Below the pieces are notes generated by a model. It was not told where the DNA came from, searched no databases, and worked only from the letters and a program-made list of their open reading frames with translations. Made by a program: the position numbers and the translations under genes. From Sulfurimonas sp. HSL-1656 (GTDB taxonomy: Bacteria; Campylobacterota; Campylobacteria; Campylobacterales; Sulfurimonadaceae): 64,000 bases of DNA. The stretch covers positions 1-64,000 of the forward strand of contig NZ_CP147915.1 of the NCBI RefSeq assembly GCF_039645585.1. Reading direction: 5' to 3'. Positions 44,058 through 52,480 of this stretch are shown here, piece by piece (position 1 is the stretch's first letter; each line of letters starts with the position of its first letter).

Positions 44058-44765
44058 TCACAGCGGCACGTCGAAAAGGAGCACCTTCGCCTCGCGTACG
44101 GCGGTGAGATCATGGACATTGTCATCCATGATCTGCAGTTCGTCCCGGGCACCGAGGCGCAGATCCTCGACCGCGACCTCCCCCTCGATGACAAAGAGCA
44201 GCCGGGCGTGACCCGGTGCGACTGTCGGCATTGCCAGGGTGTGGCCCTCCTCGATGTCGCTGACATGGATGGCGGCATCCTGTTTGATGCGGATCGAATT
44301 CTCCCGGCCGTCTCCGCTGACGAGCAGGGTCCAGCGGTTGGGGTGATAAAAGGCGTTGAAATCGCGCTGTTCGTACCGGGGTTTCCCCCCCTCTTCACTG
44401 GGGTATATCCAGATCTGGAAGAGGGCGGTCTTCTCCGTTTCGGAGGCGAACTCGGAGTGGGCGATGCCTGCACCAGCACTCATGTACTGGATCTCCCCGG
44501 CGCGGATGACGCCCGCGTTCCCCGCGGAGTCGCGGTGCTTCAGGGCACCCTTCGTGACGATGGAGACGATCTCCATGTTGCGGTGGGGGTGGGTGCCGAA
44601 TCCCTGCCCGGCTTCGATGACGTCGTCGTTGATCACCCGCAGGGCCCCGAAGCCCATCCGTGCGGGGTTGTAGTACTCTGCAAACGAGAAGCTGAAGCGG
44701 CTGTGCAGCCATCCGTGTTCGGCAACGCCCCTGTCAGAGGCGCGGTGGACAAACATTCTTGACAT
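44058..44765 (-). CDS. Pirin family protein
   Basis: Bicupin protein; bacterial pirins bind iron and some have quercetinase activity. It has 235 aa from the chosen start. The N-terminal cupin shows EHGWLHSRFSFSFAEYY near residue 15, the metal ligands GTHPHRNMEIVS near 54, and HRDSAGNAGVI and AGAGIAHSE further on. The second cupin (from about 150) has lost most metal ligands, as is usual. AAAGGAGA before the ATG at 44765 favours this start. A longer frame from 44846 begins MQRRTFMELLFLSPLML and has its own GGAGG, so a leader-bearing form cannot be excluded. It follows marR in the same transcript. Confidence 0.88.
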   Translation of the reverse strand: MSRMFVHRASDRGVAEHGWLHSRFSFSFAEYYNPARMGFGALRVINDDVIEAGQGFGTHPHRNMEIVSIVTKGALKHRDSAGNAGVIRAGEIQYMSAGAGIAHSEFASETEKTALFQIWIYPSEEGGKPRYEQRDFNAFYHPNRWTLLVSGDGRENSIRIKQDAAIHVSDIEEGHTLAMPTVAPGHARLLFVIEGEVAVEDLRLGARDELQIMDDNVHDLTAVREAKVLLFDVPL

Positions 44766-44890
44766 GATGGTCTCCTTTGAGTCGGTGTCGGCATCAAGCA
44801 TCAGAGGCGACAAAAACAGCAGCTCCATAAACGTGCGGCGTTGCATGGCATCCTCCAATCGCTATGCGTCGGGATGAAAAGGCAAACGGT

Positions 44891-45340
44891 CTACTGTGCC
44901 TTTTCCAGTTTGCGCAGCAGGCGCGACAGGGTGCTGAGCTCCTCGGTCTCCAGCGCAGAACCATACCACGCCGTCAGATTGCGGACATGGTCCGGGAAGA
45001 GAGAGGCGATCAGGCCGCTCCCCGCTTCGGTGATCTCCACCATGCGGATGCGCCGGTCCGTTTTACAGGGGTAGACGCGGATCCACCCCTTGCTTTCAAG
45101 GTTTTTGATGACGACGGTGATGTTGCCCGGCGTACTGAGGACCAGTTCGGTGATCTGGCCGACCCGCAGCGTCCCGAGGTGGTAGAGGGCTTCGAGGATG
45201 GCGAACTGTGCCATCGTGATGCCGTGCTCGGCGATGGTTGCCGTCTCCTTGGCACGGAGTTTGTTGAAGGCGCGCGACAGTTCGATATGCGTCCGCAGTA
45301 CGGCGTCTTCGCGCGGTCCGTACGGTTTCGTGCGTTTCAT
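44891..45340 (-). CDS. MarR family transcriptional regulator
   Basis: Dimeric winged-helix repressor of 149 aa. The winged helix covers about residues 38-105: ITMAQFAILEALYHLGTLRV, then STPGNITVVIKNLESKGWIR as recognition helix, and the wing with CKTDRRIRMVEIT. One Cys near residue 92 in the wing could be a redox switch. AAAAGGAGG precedes the ATG. A perfect 16-base palindrome sits in the spacer of its promoter, so it probably represses itself and pirin. The inducer is unknown; pirin and metal genes nearby hint at redox or metal stress. Confidence 0.9.
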   Translation of the reverse strand: MKRTKPYGPREDAVLRTHIELSRAFNKLRAKETATIAEHGITMAQFAILEALYHLGTLRVGQITELVLSTPGNITVVIKNLESKGWIRVYPCKTDRRIRMVEITEAGSGLIASLFPDHVRNLTAWYGSALETEELSTLSRLLRKLEKAQ

Positions 45341-45370
45341 GGTACCTCCTTTTCATCAGCGGTTAAGAGC

Positions 45371-45399
45371 ATTATATTACTAATTAGTAATAATGTCAA
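45371..45399 (-). promoter_or_regulatory. Consensus sigma-70 promoter with MarR-type palindrome in the spacer
   Basis: Read on the minus strand, TTGACA (plus 45394-45399) and TATAAT (plus 45371-45376) are separated by exactly 17 bases. The perfect palindrome ATTACTAATTAGTAAT (45376-45391) fills the spacer. Binding of a repressor here would block RNA polymerase. It drives marR, whose ATG is 31 bases downstream of the -10. This is the strongest promoter in the window by sequence. Confidence 0.85.
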
Positions 45400-45443
45400 C
45401 GGCAGCCGCTGATCCCCAAAGTATCCCCCTGCGGGGAAAAGGG

Positions 45444-46265
45444 TTATGGCAGGTCTTTGAGGGTTTCGAAGAGTTCGTAGGGGGTGGTGCCGAGCTGGCC
45501 TGCGGCATCGCGCATGGTGCTCTGCGGCGTGGCGTCGACGCCTTCGGCTTCGAGATAGGCAAGCGCCTTTGCAAGGTCGATATGCCCTGCGTCGGCAAGG
45601 GAGGCGATGCTCCGGCGTCCCATGCCGCTGAGCGGTGTTGCGCTCTGCTGCGCCCGGGTCTGCGGGAGCATGGCGTCATAGACCTTCTGCGCGGAGACGC
45701 CGTTCTCAATGGCGATCTGCTCCAAGGTCTGTTGGCCGTTTTTCACATGGAAACCGGCGTCGCGCAGCCGCATCATTGCCGTCGGCGTGTCGATGCCGCC
45801 CTGCGGTGCGAGGGAGGCGACGGTGGCCTCTTCGGCATGGCCGAACGGCGGGGCGCCCACCTGCCGCTCCCAGTAGTCCTTGATCGCCGTATTGAGGTTC
45901 ACGATGCTCTGCATCGGCGGCAGGTGCAGCATGGTGGCACCGACGAAAAAGAGGTTGAGTACCAGCGCGGCGAGAAACTCTTTTTTCAGCGGTGTGAGCC
46001 GGTGCAGATGGTTCTTGAGGTAGCTCACCAGCGGTTTCCAGTTGTAGTAGATGTGCCAGATGCCTGCCGCGAGAAAGAGGAACATCGAGGTGATGTGCAG
46101 GTCGGTGTACTGGGTCTTGGTGAGCCCCAGCAGGGTCCAGTCGGTCCAGAAGGCGATCTTGCCTTTGGGGGTCATGAAGAGCATGATCCCCGTGTAGCTC
46201 ATCACCAGGAACGACAGTCCAAGGGTCAGCGAGACCGTTTTTTTGAGCGAGAACTTTTCTTCCAT
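45444..46265 (-). CDS. DUF4405 membrane protein with a cytochrome b561-like core
   Basis: Probably a heme-binding inner-membrane protein; the function of DUF4405 proteins is unproven. It has 273 aa. Three helices lie near residues 9-30, 56-77 and 92-112. Histidines in YTDLHITSM and GIWHIYYNW are suited to heme ligation. The C-terminal part (about 135-273) is soluble and holds two similar helical units around LRDAGFHVKNGQQTLEQIA and ALAYLEAEGVDATPQST. It follows the heme-binding protein gene by 22 bases, as the last gene of the metal efflux operon. The pairing suggests an electron-transfer function. Confidence 0.78.
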   Translation of the reverse strand: MEEKFSLKKTVSLTLGLSFLVMSYTGIMLFMTPKGKIAFWTDWTLLGLTKTQYTDLHITSMFLFLAAGIWHIYYNWKPLVSYLKNHLHRLTPLKKEFLAALVLNLFFVGATMLHLPPMQSIVNLNTAIKDYWERQVGAPPFGHAEEATVASLAPQGGIDTPTAMMRLRDAGFHVKNGQQTLEQIAIENGVSAQKVYDAMLPQTRAQQSATPLSGMGRRSIASLADAGHIDLAKALAYLEAEGVDATPQSTMRDAAGQLGTTPYELFETLKDLP

Positions 46266-46287
46266 TCTATCCCCTTTCCCGTGTGGA

Positions 46288-46725
46288 TCAGTGTCGGTGT
46301 TTTTCGCTGCCGAACGTCGCCTTCAGACCGGCGATCAGCCGTGTTTTCTCCTCCGGAGAGAGCCGCGCTTCCGGGTGGGTCGGCAGGTAGACGAGCGGCG
46401 GCATCTCGTCCTCTTCGACCTCTTCGGCCGCGTCGTCGCCCTCATTCTTCTTCTGTGCGCCCCAGGCGGAGACGTTGAAATGTTCGCGCCCCTCCTCGAC
46501 GTCGTGGACGACGAGCCAGGAGACCGGGGCAACATGGCTGTACCACGGCCACACCGTTTCGTTGGAGTGGCAGTCGGCACAGGCGCGTTTGAAGAGTACC
46601 TGCGTCTGTGGGCTGTCCCACGTCGGTTCGGCGATGACCGGAGGATTAACGTGGTTGTGGCCGAAGGGGATGACCTGGATGGCCGTGGCAAACGCCAGGG
46701 CACCGATGAGCAGTTCCGTTTTCAT
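46288..46725 (-). CDS. Exported heme-binding domain protein (CXXCH)
   Basis: Periplasmic c-type heme protein of the Haem_bd family. It has 145 aa. A short hydrophobic N-terminus (about 1-17) can serve as signal or anchor. The heme motif is CADCHSNETVWPWYSHVAPVS near residue 48, which also contains the family WPWYS pattern. A strongly acidic stretch (DDAAEEVEEDEM) near residue 100 precedes MPPLVYLPTHPEARL. A TTG one codon upstream is in frame, but AAAAGGAACG suits the ATG at 46725. It follows the RND pump gene by 12 bases, pointing to a redox function tied to the metal efflux operon. Confidence 0.88.
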   Translation of the reverse strand: MKTELLIGALAFATAIQVIPFGHNHVNPPVIAEPTWDSPQTQVLFKRACADCHSNETVWPWYSHVAPVSWLVVHDVEEGREHFNVSAWGAQKKNEGDDAAEEVEEDEMPPLVYLPTHPEARLSPEEKTRLIAGLKATFGSEKHRH

Positions 46726-46737
46726 CAACGTTCCTTT

Positions 46738-49700
46738 TCACACAGTATATTGTAACTCGTTCTTCGCTTCGATCCGCCGGTAGAGGATCGGCAGGATGAT
46801 CAGGGTGAGCAGGGTCGAGCTGATCAGGCCGGTAATGACGACGATGGCGAGGGGTTTCTGGATCTCGGAGCCGGGACCGGTGGCATAGAGCATCGGTACC
46901 AGGCCGAAGGCGGCGATGAGCGCCGTCATCAGGACCGGTCGGAGGCGCCGTTTCGCCCCTTCGATCACGGCATCTTCCAGCGGCATCGTTTTGACCAACT
47001 CGTTGAAGTAGCTGACCATGACGACCCCGTTGAGCACGGCGATCCCCAAGAGGGCGATGAAACCGACCGAGGCGGGGACGGAGAGGTAGTGGCCGCTTGC
47101 CATCAGCCCCGCGATCCCGCCCGTCAGCGCCAGCGGGATCATCGCAAAGACGGCGGCGGCCTGCCGCAGGGAGCGGAAGGTGAAGAAGAGGATCATAAAG
47201 ATCACCGCCAGGGCGATGGGCACGACGATGGAGAGGCGCGCCATGGTACGCTGCTGGTTTTTGAACTCCCCGCCGTACTCCAGCCGGTACCCTGCCGGGA
47301 GGGAGACTTCCTGTTCGATCTGCGCGGCGATCGCCGCCACAAAGGTGGTAAGGTCGGTCCCGCTGACATTGGTCTGGATGGAGACGAAGCGCTGGGCCCC
47401 CTCGTGCTTGATCTCGACGCTCCCCGCCGTGCGCTCGATGTGCGCGATGTTGGAGAAGGCGATGCGCTCGCCCGCCGGGGTCGTGAGGTAGATCGACGAG
47501 AGCGGCAGGTCGTTTTGCGCGTAGTCGCCGCGGATGAGGATGGAGAACTGTTTCATCCCCTCGTAGATCTTGCCCGCCTCGGCACCCATCACGGCGATGG
47601 CGAGGATCTGCGCCGCCTCGTCGAGGTTGAGGCCGTACTTGGTGAGCTGTTTCTTGTCGAAAACGACCTGCTGGTAGCTCACCCCTTCGTTCTGGCGCAT
47701 GTAGACGTCTTCGCTCCCCACGGTCGCCCGCAGAAGGTCGGCGATCTTTGTCCCCAGGGTATTGAGGGTCTCGAGATCGTCGCCGAAGAGTTTGACGACG
47801 ACGTCGCCGCGCGCACCCGTCAGCATCTCGGAGGTGCGCATCTCGATGGGCTGGGTGAAACCGTACTCGATCCCGGTGATCCCTTCAAGCACCGTGCGCA
47901 TCTGCGCCCGGAGCCAGTCGGGGTCAGGCGTGCGCCACTCGGACTTGGGGTGCAGCACCAAGAAGGTATCGGTGTCGTTGAGCCCCATGGGATCAAGCCC
48001 GATCTCGTCCGAGCCGCTGCGGGCGATGATGGACTTGATCTCGGGTACCGCCGCCATGAGCTGCTGCTGGATCTGGGTGCTGAGCATGATCCCCGCCGGG
48101 ATGTTGATGGCGGGGTCGGACTCGACGCCGATAACGATGTTGCCTTCGTCCATCGTCGGCATGAAGGTCTTGCCGACGCTGCCGAACATGTAGACGGAGA
48201 GCGGCACAAGCAGTACCAGCAGGACGTAAATAGGCTTTTCGAACCGGAAGGCGCGCAGGAGCGTCGGGATGTAAAGGTTCTCGAGCTTGCGTACGAGCCA
48301 GGTCGGTTCGTCGTGGGCCTTCTTGATGCTCATCCCGGCAATGACGGGGATGAGGTAGAGGGCGAAGAGAATGGAGGAGGCCAGGGAGAAGACGATGCTC
48401 AGCGCCACCGGGGCGAAGAGTTTGCCCTCCAGCCCCTGCAGCATGAGCAGCGGCGAGAAGATCGTGATGATGATGACGACACCCGAGACGATCGGCAGGC
48501 TTACCTCCTTGGCCGCCAGGTAGATGAGGCGCGTACGCGGTTCGTGCGCGTATTTGGGATGCCCCAGCCAGGCGACGATGTTCTCGACCATGACGACGGC
48601 GGAGTCGACGATCATCCCGATGGCGATGGCGATCCCCCCGAGGCTCATCAGGTTGGCGCTGATGCCGAAGAGGTGCATCAGGATGAAGGCGCTCAGAATC
48701 GCCATCGGCAGGATGAGCGCGACGGTGAGCGCGGAGATGATGTCGCCGAGCATCAGCAGCAGGATGACGATGATGAGCACGACGGCTTCCAACAGCGCCT
48801 TCTGGACCGTGTTGACGGCTTTGCCGACGAGGTCGCTGCGGTCATAGAAGACGTTCAGCTTCGTGCCCTCGGGGAGGTTTTTCTCCAGTTCGGCCAGGCG
48901 CGTTTTGACGGCGGCAACGGTCCGGGAGGCGTCGGCGCCTTTGAGGCCCAGTACCAGCCCCTCGACCGCTTCGCCTTTGCCGTCTTTGGTGACGTAGCCG
49001 TAGCGGGTGACGGCCCCGACGCTGACGTCGGCGACGTCGCCGACATAGACGGTGCTCCCTTCGCGCTGGGCGAGGACGAGTTCGCGGATGCTTTCGATGC
49101 CGGTCTGTTTGCCAAGCACCCGGACGATCATCGCCTCGTCGCCCTGCTCGACCCGCCCGGCGCCGTAGTTGGCGTTGTTGCGTTCGATCACCTCAATGAG
49201 CTGGGAGACGGGAATGCCGTAGGCGGAGAGGCGGGCGAAGTCGGGCTTGACGATGAAGCTTTTGACCAGGCCGCCCAGGGCGTTGACGTCGGCGACGCCG
49301 GGGACGCTGCGCAGGGCCGGACGGATCGTCCAGTCGAGTAGGGTGCGCTTCTCCATCAGGCTGAGGCTTTCCGATTCGATGGTGAACATCAGGATCTCGC
49401 CCAGTGGCGTCGTAATGGGGGCGATCCCCCCGCCGATATTTTCGGGCAGCTCGTTCTTGGCGGCCGTAAAACGCTGGTAGACGCGGTCGCGGGCCCAGTA
49501 GAGGTCGGTGCCCTCTTCAAAGTCGATCGTGATGTCGGCCAGGGCGTACTTGGAGATGGAGCGGACCATCGTCTGGTGGGGGATGCCCTGCATCTCCAGC
49601 TCGACGGGGATGGTGATCTGCTGCTCCACTTCGCTCGGGGTCATGCCCGGGGCCTTGATGATGATCTTCACCTGGGTCGAGGAGACGTCGGGGAAGGCGT

Positions 49701-49809
49701 CGATGACGAGTTTCCCGTAGGAGAGCACCCCGTAGATGGCGACGGCGGCGGCCAGCAGGAGGATGATGATGCGCTGCGAGAGCGCGAAACGCAGCAACGC
49801 GTCCATCAT
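46738..49809 (-). CDS. Heavy-metal efflux RND pump (CzcA/CusA family)
   Basis: Proton-driven inner-membrane pump that exports metal ions through a tripartite system. It has 1023 aa, full length. N-terminal helix RIIILLLAAAVAIYGVLSYG is followed by the porter motif DAFPDVSSTQVKI near residue 37. The transmembrane helix IAIGMIVDSAVVMVENIVAW near 396 contains the conserved GxxxDxAxxxxEN signature. FMPTMDEGNIVIG is near 550, and the second porter half follows. It overlaps the adaptor gene by 4 bases. The ion (Cu/Ag or Co/Zn/Cd) cannot be settled here; comparison of the central binding residues with CusA methionines would help. Confidence 0.93.
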   Translation of the reverse strand: MMDALLRFALSQRIIILLLAAAVAIYGVLSYGKLVIDAFPDVSSTQVKIIIKAPGMTPSEVEQQITIPVELEMQGIPHQTMVRSISKYALADITIDFEEGTDLYWARDRVYQRFTAAKNELPENIGGGIAPITTPLGEILMFTIESESLSLMEKRTLLDWTIRPALRSVPGVADVNALGGLVKSFIVKPDFARLSAYGIPVSQLIEVIERNNANYGAGRVEQGDEAMIVRVLGKQTGIESIRELVLAQREGSTVYVGDVADVSVGAVTRYGYVTKDGKGEAVEGLVLGLKGADASRTVAAVKTRLAELEKNLPEGTKLNVFYDRSDLVGKAVNTVQKALLEAVVLIIVILLLMLGDIISALTVALILPMAILSAFILMHLFGISANLMSLGGIAIAIGMIVDSAVVMVENIVAWLGHPKYAHEPRTRLIYLAAKEVSLPIVSGVVIIITIFSPLLMLQGLEGKLFAPVALSIVFSLASSILFALYLIPVIAGMSIKKAHDEPTWLVRKLENLYIPTLLRAFRFEKPIYVLLVLLVPLSVYMFGSVGKTFMPTMDEGNIVIGVESDPAINIPAGIMLSTQIQQQLMAAVPEIKSIIARSGSDEIGLDPMGLNDTDTFLVLHPKSEWRTPDPDWLRAQMRTVLEGITGIEYGFTQPIEMRTSEMLTGARGDVVVKLFGDDLETLNTLGTKIADLLRATVGSEDVYMRQNEGVSYQQVVFDKKQLTKYGLNLDEAAQILAIAVMGAEAGKIYEGMKQFSILIRGDYAQNDLPLSSIYLTTPAGERIAFSNIAHIERTAGSVEIKHEGAQRFVSIQTNVSGTDLTTFVAAIAAQIEQEVSLPAGYRLEYGGEFKNQQRTMARLSIVVPIALAVIFMILFFTFRSLRQAAAVFAMIPLALTGGIAGLMASGHYLSVPASVGFIALLGIAVLNGVVMVSYFNELVKTMPLEDAVIEGAKRRLRPVLMTALIAAFGLVPMLYATGPGSEIQKPLAIVVITGLISSTLLTLIILPILYRRIEAKNELQYTV

Positions 49810-50852
49810 TCACCCCCGGCGGCAGCGCTGCGCAGGGCCAGGACGGAGGAGGCGGCAACGCGGTCGTCCGCATGCAACGCGCCGGTCACGTAGCAGAACC
49901 CTTCACGTCGCGAGAGGACGGTGACGGGGAGGGGTTCGAAGCCGTCGCTGCGTTTGGCGAAGACCACGCTGTGCCCGTCGAGCTCGGTGACCGAAGCGGC
50001 CGGGACCTTCCACGCCTTCGCGGCGCGCGAAAGCGCGAGGTTCATACTCGCCCCGCCCCGCTCGCCGCATTCGCCGCCCTCGTGGAGGTCGATGGCGCGG
50101 GTCTGCGATACGGGGTCGATCTGCGGCGCCTTGGCGAAGACGGTGAAGCTGCGTGTTCCGGCGCTCAGTTTCTCCCCCAGGGCGAGGGTATCGGCAGTCT
50201 CCCACGGCATATCGATCTCGAAGTGGCACTCGGTCGTATCGACGAGCTGGGCCAGGACGGCACCCTCGGCGACGTAAGCACCCTTTTGCACGTTCATTGA
50301 CGCGATACTGCCCGCGGCCGGGGCGGAAATGGTGAGAACCGGGTCGGGCTTATGCTGCGCGGCAATCCGTTTGAGCTGCGAGGGTGTCAGGCCGTAGGCG
50401 AGCAGGACATCGCGCTGGAACGCAGTGGAGGCGTCGAGTTTCTGGCGGCGGTTGCGGCTCTCGGTGAGCTGCTTGGAGGCGACGACTCCCTTGCTTGCCA
50501 GCGGTTCGAGGCGTTTGACCTCTTTGTCGTAGTACTCCAGCTCCAGCAGGGTCGCAATGTACTCGGACTGCATATCAAGGAGTTTCGGGCTTTTGAGGGT
50601 GAAGAGCGTCTGCCCCCTTTTCACATGGGCAAAGGGCTTGACGGCCACGCGGGTGACGAACCCCTCGGTGTTGGCGCTGACGGTAAAGCGGGACGCGGGG
50701 GGGTAGTTATAGGTACCGAGGTAGTTGCCGAGGGGGAGTTCCGTCTGGGCTTTGGGTGCGCTCAGCGCGACCTGCAGGGTGCCGGGATCGATCCGGTCGG
50801 CTGCGGCGAGCGGCAGCATAAGGGTGATGAGCAGGGGCATAATGTATTTCAT
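49806..50852 (-). CDS. Efflux RND periplasmic adaptor subunit (CzcB/CusB-like)
   Basis: Membrane-fusion protein linking the RND pump to the outer-membrane channel. It has 348 aa. The signal peptide is residues 1-18. The beta-barrel/lipoyl part includes GFVTRVAVKPFAHVKRGQTL near residue 65. A short helical hairpin (about 90-150) follows, then ISAPAAGSIASMNVQKGAYV near 174. There is no His- or Met-rich N-terminal extension, so metal chelation by the adaptor itself is not evident. It overlaps the pump gene by 4 bases and the TolC-like gene by 4 bases. Confidence 0.9.
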   Translation of the reverse strand: MKYIMPLLITLMLPLAAADRIDPGTLQVALSAPKAQTELPLGNYLGTYNYPPASRFTVSANTEGFVTRVAVKPFAHVKRGQTLFTLKSPKLLDMQSEYIATLLELEYYDKEVKRLEPLASKGVVASKQLTESRNRRQKLDASTAFQRDVLLAYGLTPSQLKRIAAQHKPDPVLTISAPAAGSIASMNVQKGAYVAEGAVLAQLVDTTECHFEIDMPWETADTLALGEKLSAGTRSFTVFAKAPQIDPVSQTRAIDLHEGGECGERGGASMNLALSRAAKAWKVPAASVTELDGHSVVFAKRSDGFEPLPVTVLSRREGFCYVTGALHADDRVAASSVLALRSAAAGGE

Positions 50853-52042
50853 TTTTTATCCTTGGTAGCGGGGGTGATGCCGAGGTCGGCAAAGAGGCCG
50901 GCTTCGGCCTTGAGCGCATCGGCGCGGAGCTGGACACCCTGCATCAGCAGGGCGAAGAGCATCTTCTGGCTGTCGATGTATTCGAGGTAGCTCGCCTCGG
51001 AGCCCATAAAGCGCTCCTCGAGCAGTACGGTCGTCTCGTAGGCCTCGGGGATCATCTCGTCGTTCAGCCGTTTCAGGTTCTGCTGCCGGGTCTGCTGGGC
51101 CGCGGTAAACGCGGCGACCCGTGCGTCGAGCTCGCTGCGAATCGCGCGCAGTTCGGCGCCGGCGGCCAGGGCGTCGCGGTGGGCGGCCTCGCGGTCGTTG
51201 GCACGGCGGCTTCCCAGGCCGAGGGGGAGGGAGACGTAGAGGTTGGCGCGCTGGACGTCCATCTCGTCGTCATAGCCTGCCGCGAGCGTGACCTCCTGCA
51301 GCCAGCTGTTGCGATAGGAAGCGAGGGCTTTCGCGCTGCCGTGGCGGTTTTCGAGCAGGTGCAGCAGGGGCGCGTCGGCGAGCAGGGTCTCCGAAGGCAG
51401 GGCAATGGTATCGGGGAGGTCGTGGCACAGCAGGCTTTCGGCCTCCGTCTGCGCCGTGGCTTGCAGCAGACGGAAGGTCTCTTCGTAGCGGCTGTTGAGA
51501 TCGTCGATCTGCAGGGTGAGGGTCTCGACGTTCAGCCGGCTGCGCAGCCAGGCGCTGCGGTCGAACTCGCCTCCTTCCATCCCGGTGCGGATCAGCGCTT
51601 CCATCTGCACACCGCGGGTTTTGGCGTCCTGGAGCAGCCAGAGCTCCTCCTGGAGGGTACAGGCGTCGATATAGTAGGTATAGACGCGGTTTTGCAGGCG
51701 GGCCGTCTGCAGTGCGCTGCTCAGGCCGGTACCGTTGTCCAGCAGGCGCTCGAGCCTGCCGGTCCCGGCGGTGCGGAAGGGCTTTTCAACGCTGACGTGG
51801 TACTCCATGGCACTCTTTGACACGGACTTGGCGTCGGTATAGCCCGCCTGCGCGTTAAGGGAGGGGCCGTCGGTCAGCAGTTCGCTGCGCTGCTGCAGTG
51901 TATACGATTCCGCGGCATACTGCCCGGCGCGGGCCGCGTCGGAGTGCGCGCTCGCATCGAGAAACGTCTGCAGCGAGACTGGGGCCGCCGAGAGCGACGC
52001 GGCGGCACAGAGGGCCAGAATTCGTAAAGGGGTCATTGACAT
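50849..52042 (-). CDS. TolC family outer-membrane efflux protein (CzcC/CusC-like)
   Basis: Outer-membrane channel of the tripartite metal pump. It has 397 aa with a signal peptide (about 1-19). Long helical segments rich in Ala, Leu and Glu follow, with the two-fold repeat of OEP domains (about 60-220 and 240-390). PLGLGSRRANDREAAHRDAL near residue 275 resembles CzcC relatives. It is the first pump gene, 70 bases downstream of a small exported protein gene. It is shorter than TolC (about 470), as CzcC-like proteins commonly are. Confidence 0.9.
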   Translation of the reverse strand: MSMTPLRILALCAAASLSAAPVSLQTFLDASAHSDAARAGQYAAESYTLQQRSELLTDGPSLNAQAGYTDAKSVSKSAMEYHVSVEKPFRTAGTGRLERLLDNGTGLSSALQTARLQNRVYTYYIDACTLQEELWLLQDAKTRGVQMEALIRTGMEGGEFDRSAWLRSRLNVETLTLQIDDLNSRYEETFRLLQATAQTEAESLLCHDLPDTIALPSETLLADAPLLHLLENRHGSAKALASYRNSWLQEVTLAAGYDDEMDVQRANLYVSLPLGLGSRRANDREAAHRDALAAGAELRAIRSELDARVAAFTAAQQTRQQNLKRLNDEMIPEAYETTVLLEERFMGSEASYLEYIDSQKMLFALLMQGVQLRADALKAEAGLFADLGITPATKDKK

Positions 52043-52112
52043 TGCCTTTTATGCGGGTCGGCACAGGTGTGTGCCATCCCATGGGAATTTTTGAATAGGG
52101 ATGAAAAAATGG

Positions 52113-52418
52113 TTAGGCTAAAGGGGGCTTGGTAGGGACGGGTGAAATATGGGAGTGGAGCTGCTGCGGCGCCACGTGGCTGCGGAGGGCAACGGGCCGG
52201 TCGGAAGAGGGCAGGGGCGCGGCCTCCGGGATGCTCATCAGGGAGTGGATGTGTTCATGGATCTTGGTGGGCAGATCGAGTGCGCCGGTGTCGCTTTGCG
52301 CGAGGCAGAGTTCGTACTGGGTGTCGGTATCCACATCCGCCATGACGTAGTCGTGGACCACGAAGAAGGAGAAGGCCGACAGCAGAACCGAGAGCAGGAG
52401 CTGGCGCAGTGTTTTCAT
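52113..52418 (-). CDS. Small exported His-containing protein of the efflux operon
   Basis: No family was recognised. It has 101 aa. The signal peptide is about residues 1-27. The mature part has several histidines in KIHEHIHSLMS (near 53), in RSHVAPQQLHSHISPV (near 80) and in VVHDY, plus one Cys. The pattern suits periplasmic metal binding, as for small accessory proteins in other cus/czc operons, but this is inference. The open frame extends upstream to 52556; the ATG at 52418 begins a proper signal peptide. A TAGAAT at about 52432 could be the -10 of the operon. Confidence 0.7.
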   Translation of the reverse strand: MKTLRQLLLSVLLSAFSFFVVHDYVMADVDTDTQYELCLAQSDTGALDLPTKIHEHIHSLMSIPEAAPLPSSDRPVALRSHVAPQQLHSHISPVPTKPPLA

Positions 52419-52480
52419 TGTGCAGGATTCTAGCCAAACAAGCCTGTCCGAAACTGAAGAATCACGCTTAGGCAAAATCT

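Noticed and set aside
47089-49341. A 750-codon open frame antisense to the RND pump
   Set aside because: It is a shadow of the pump gene with low-complexity Asp/Gly/Arg content.
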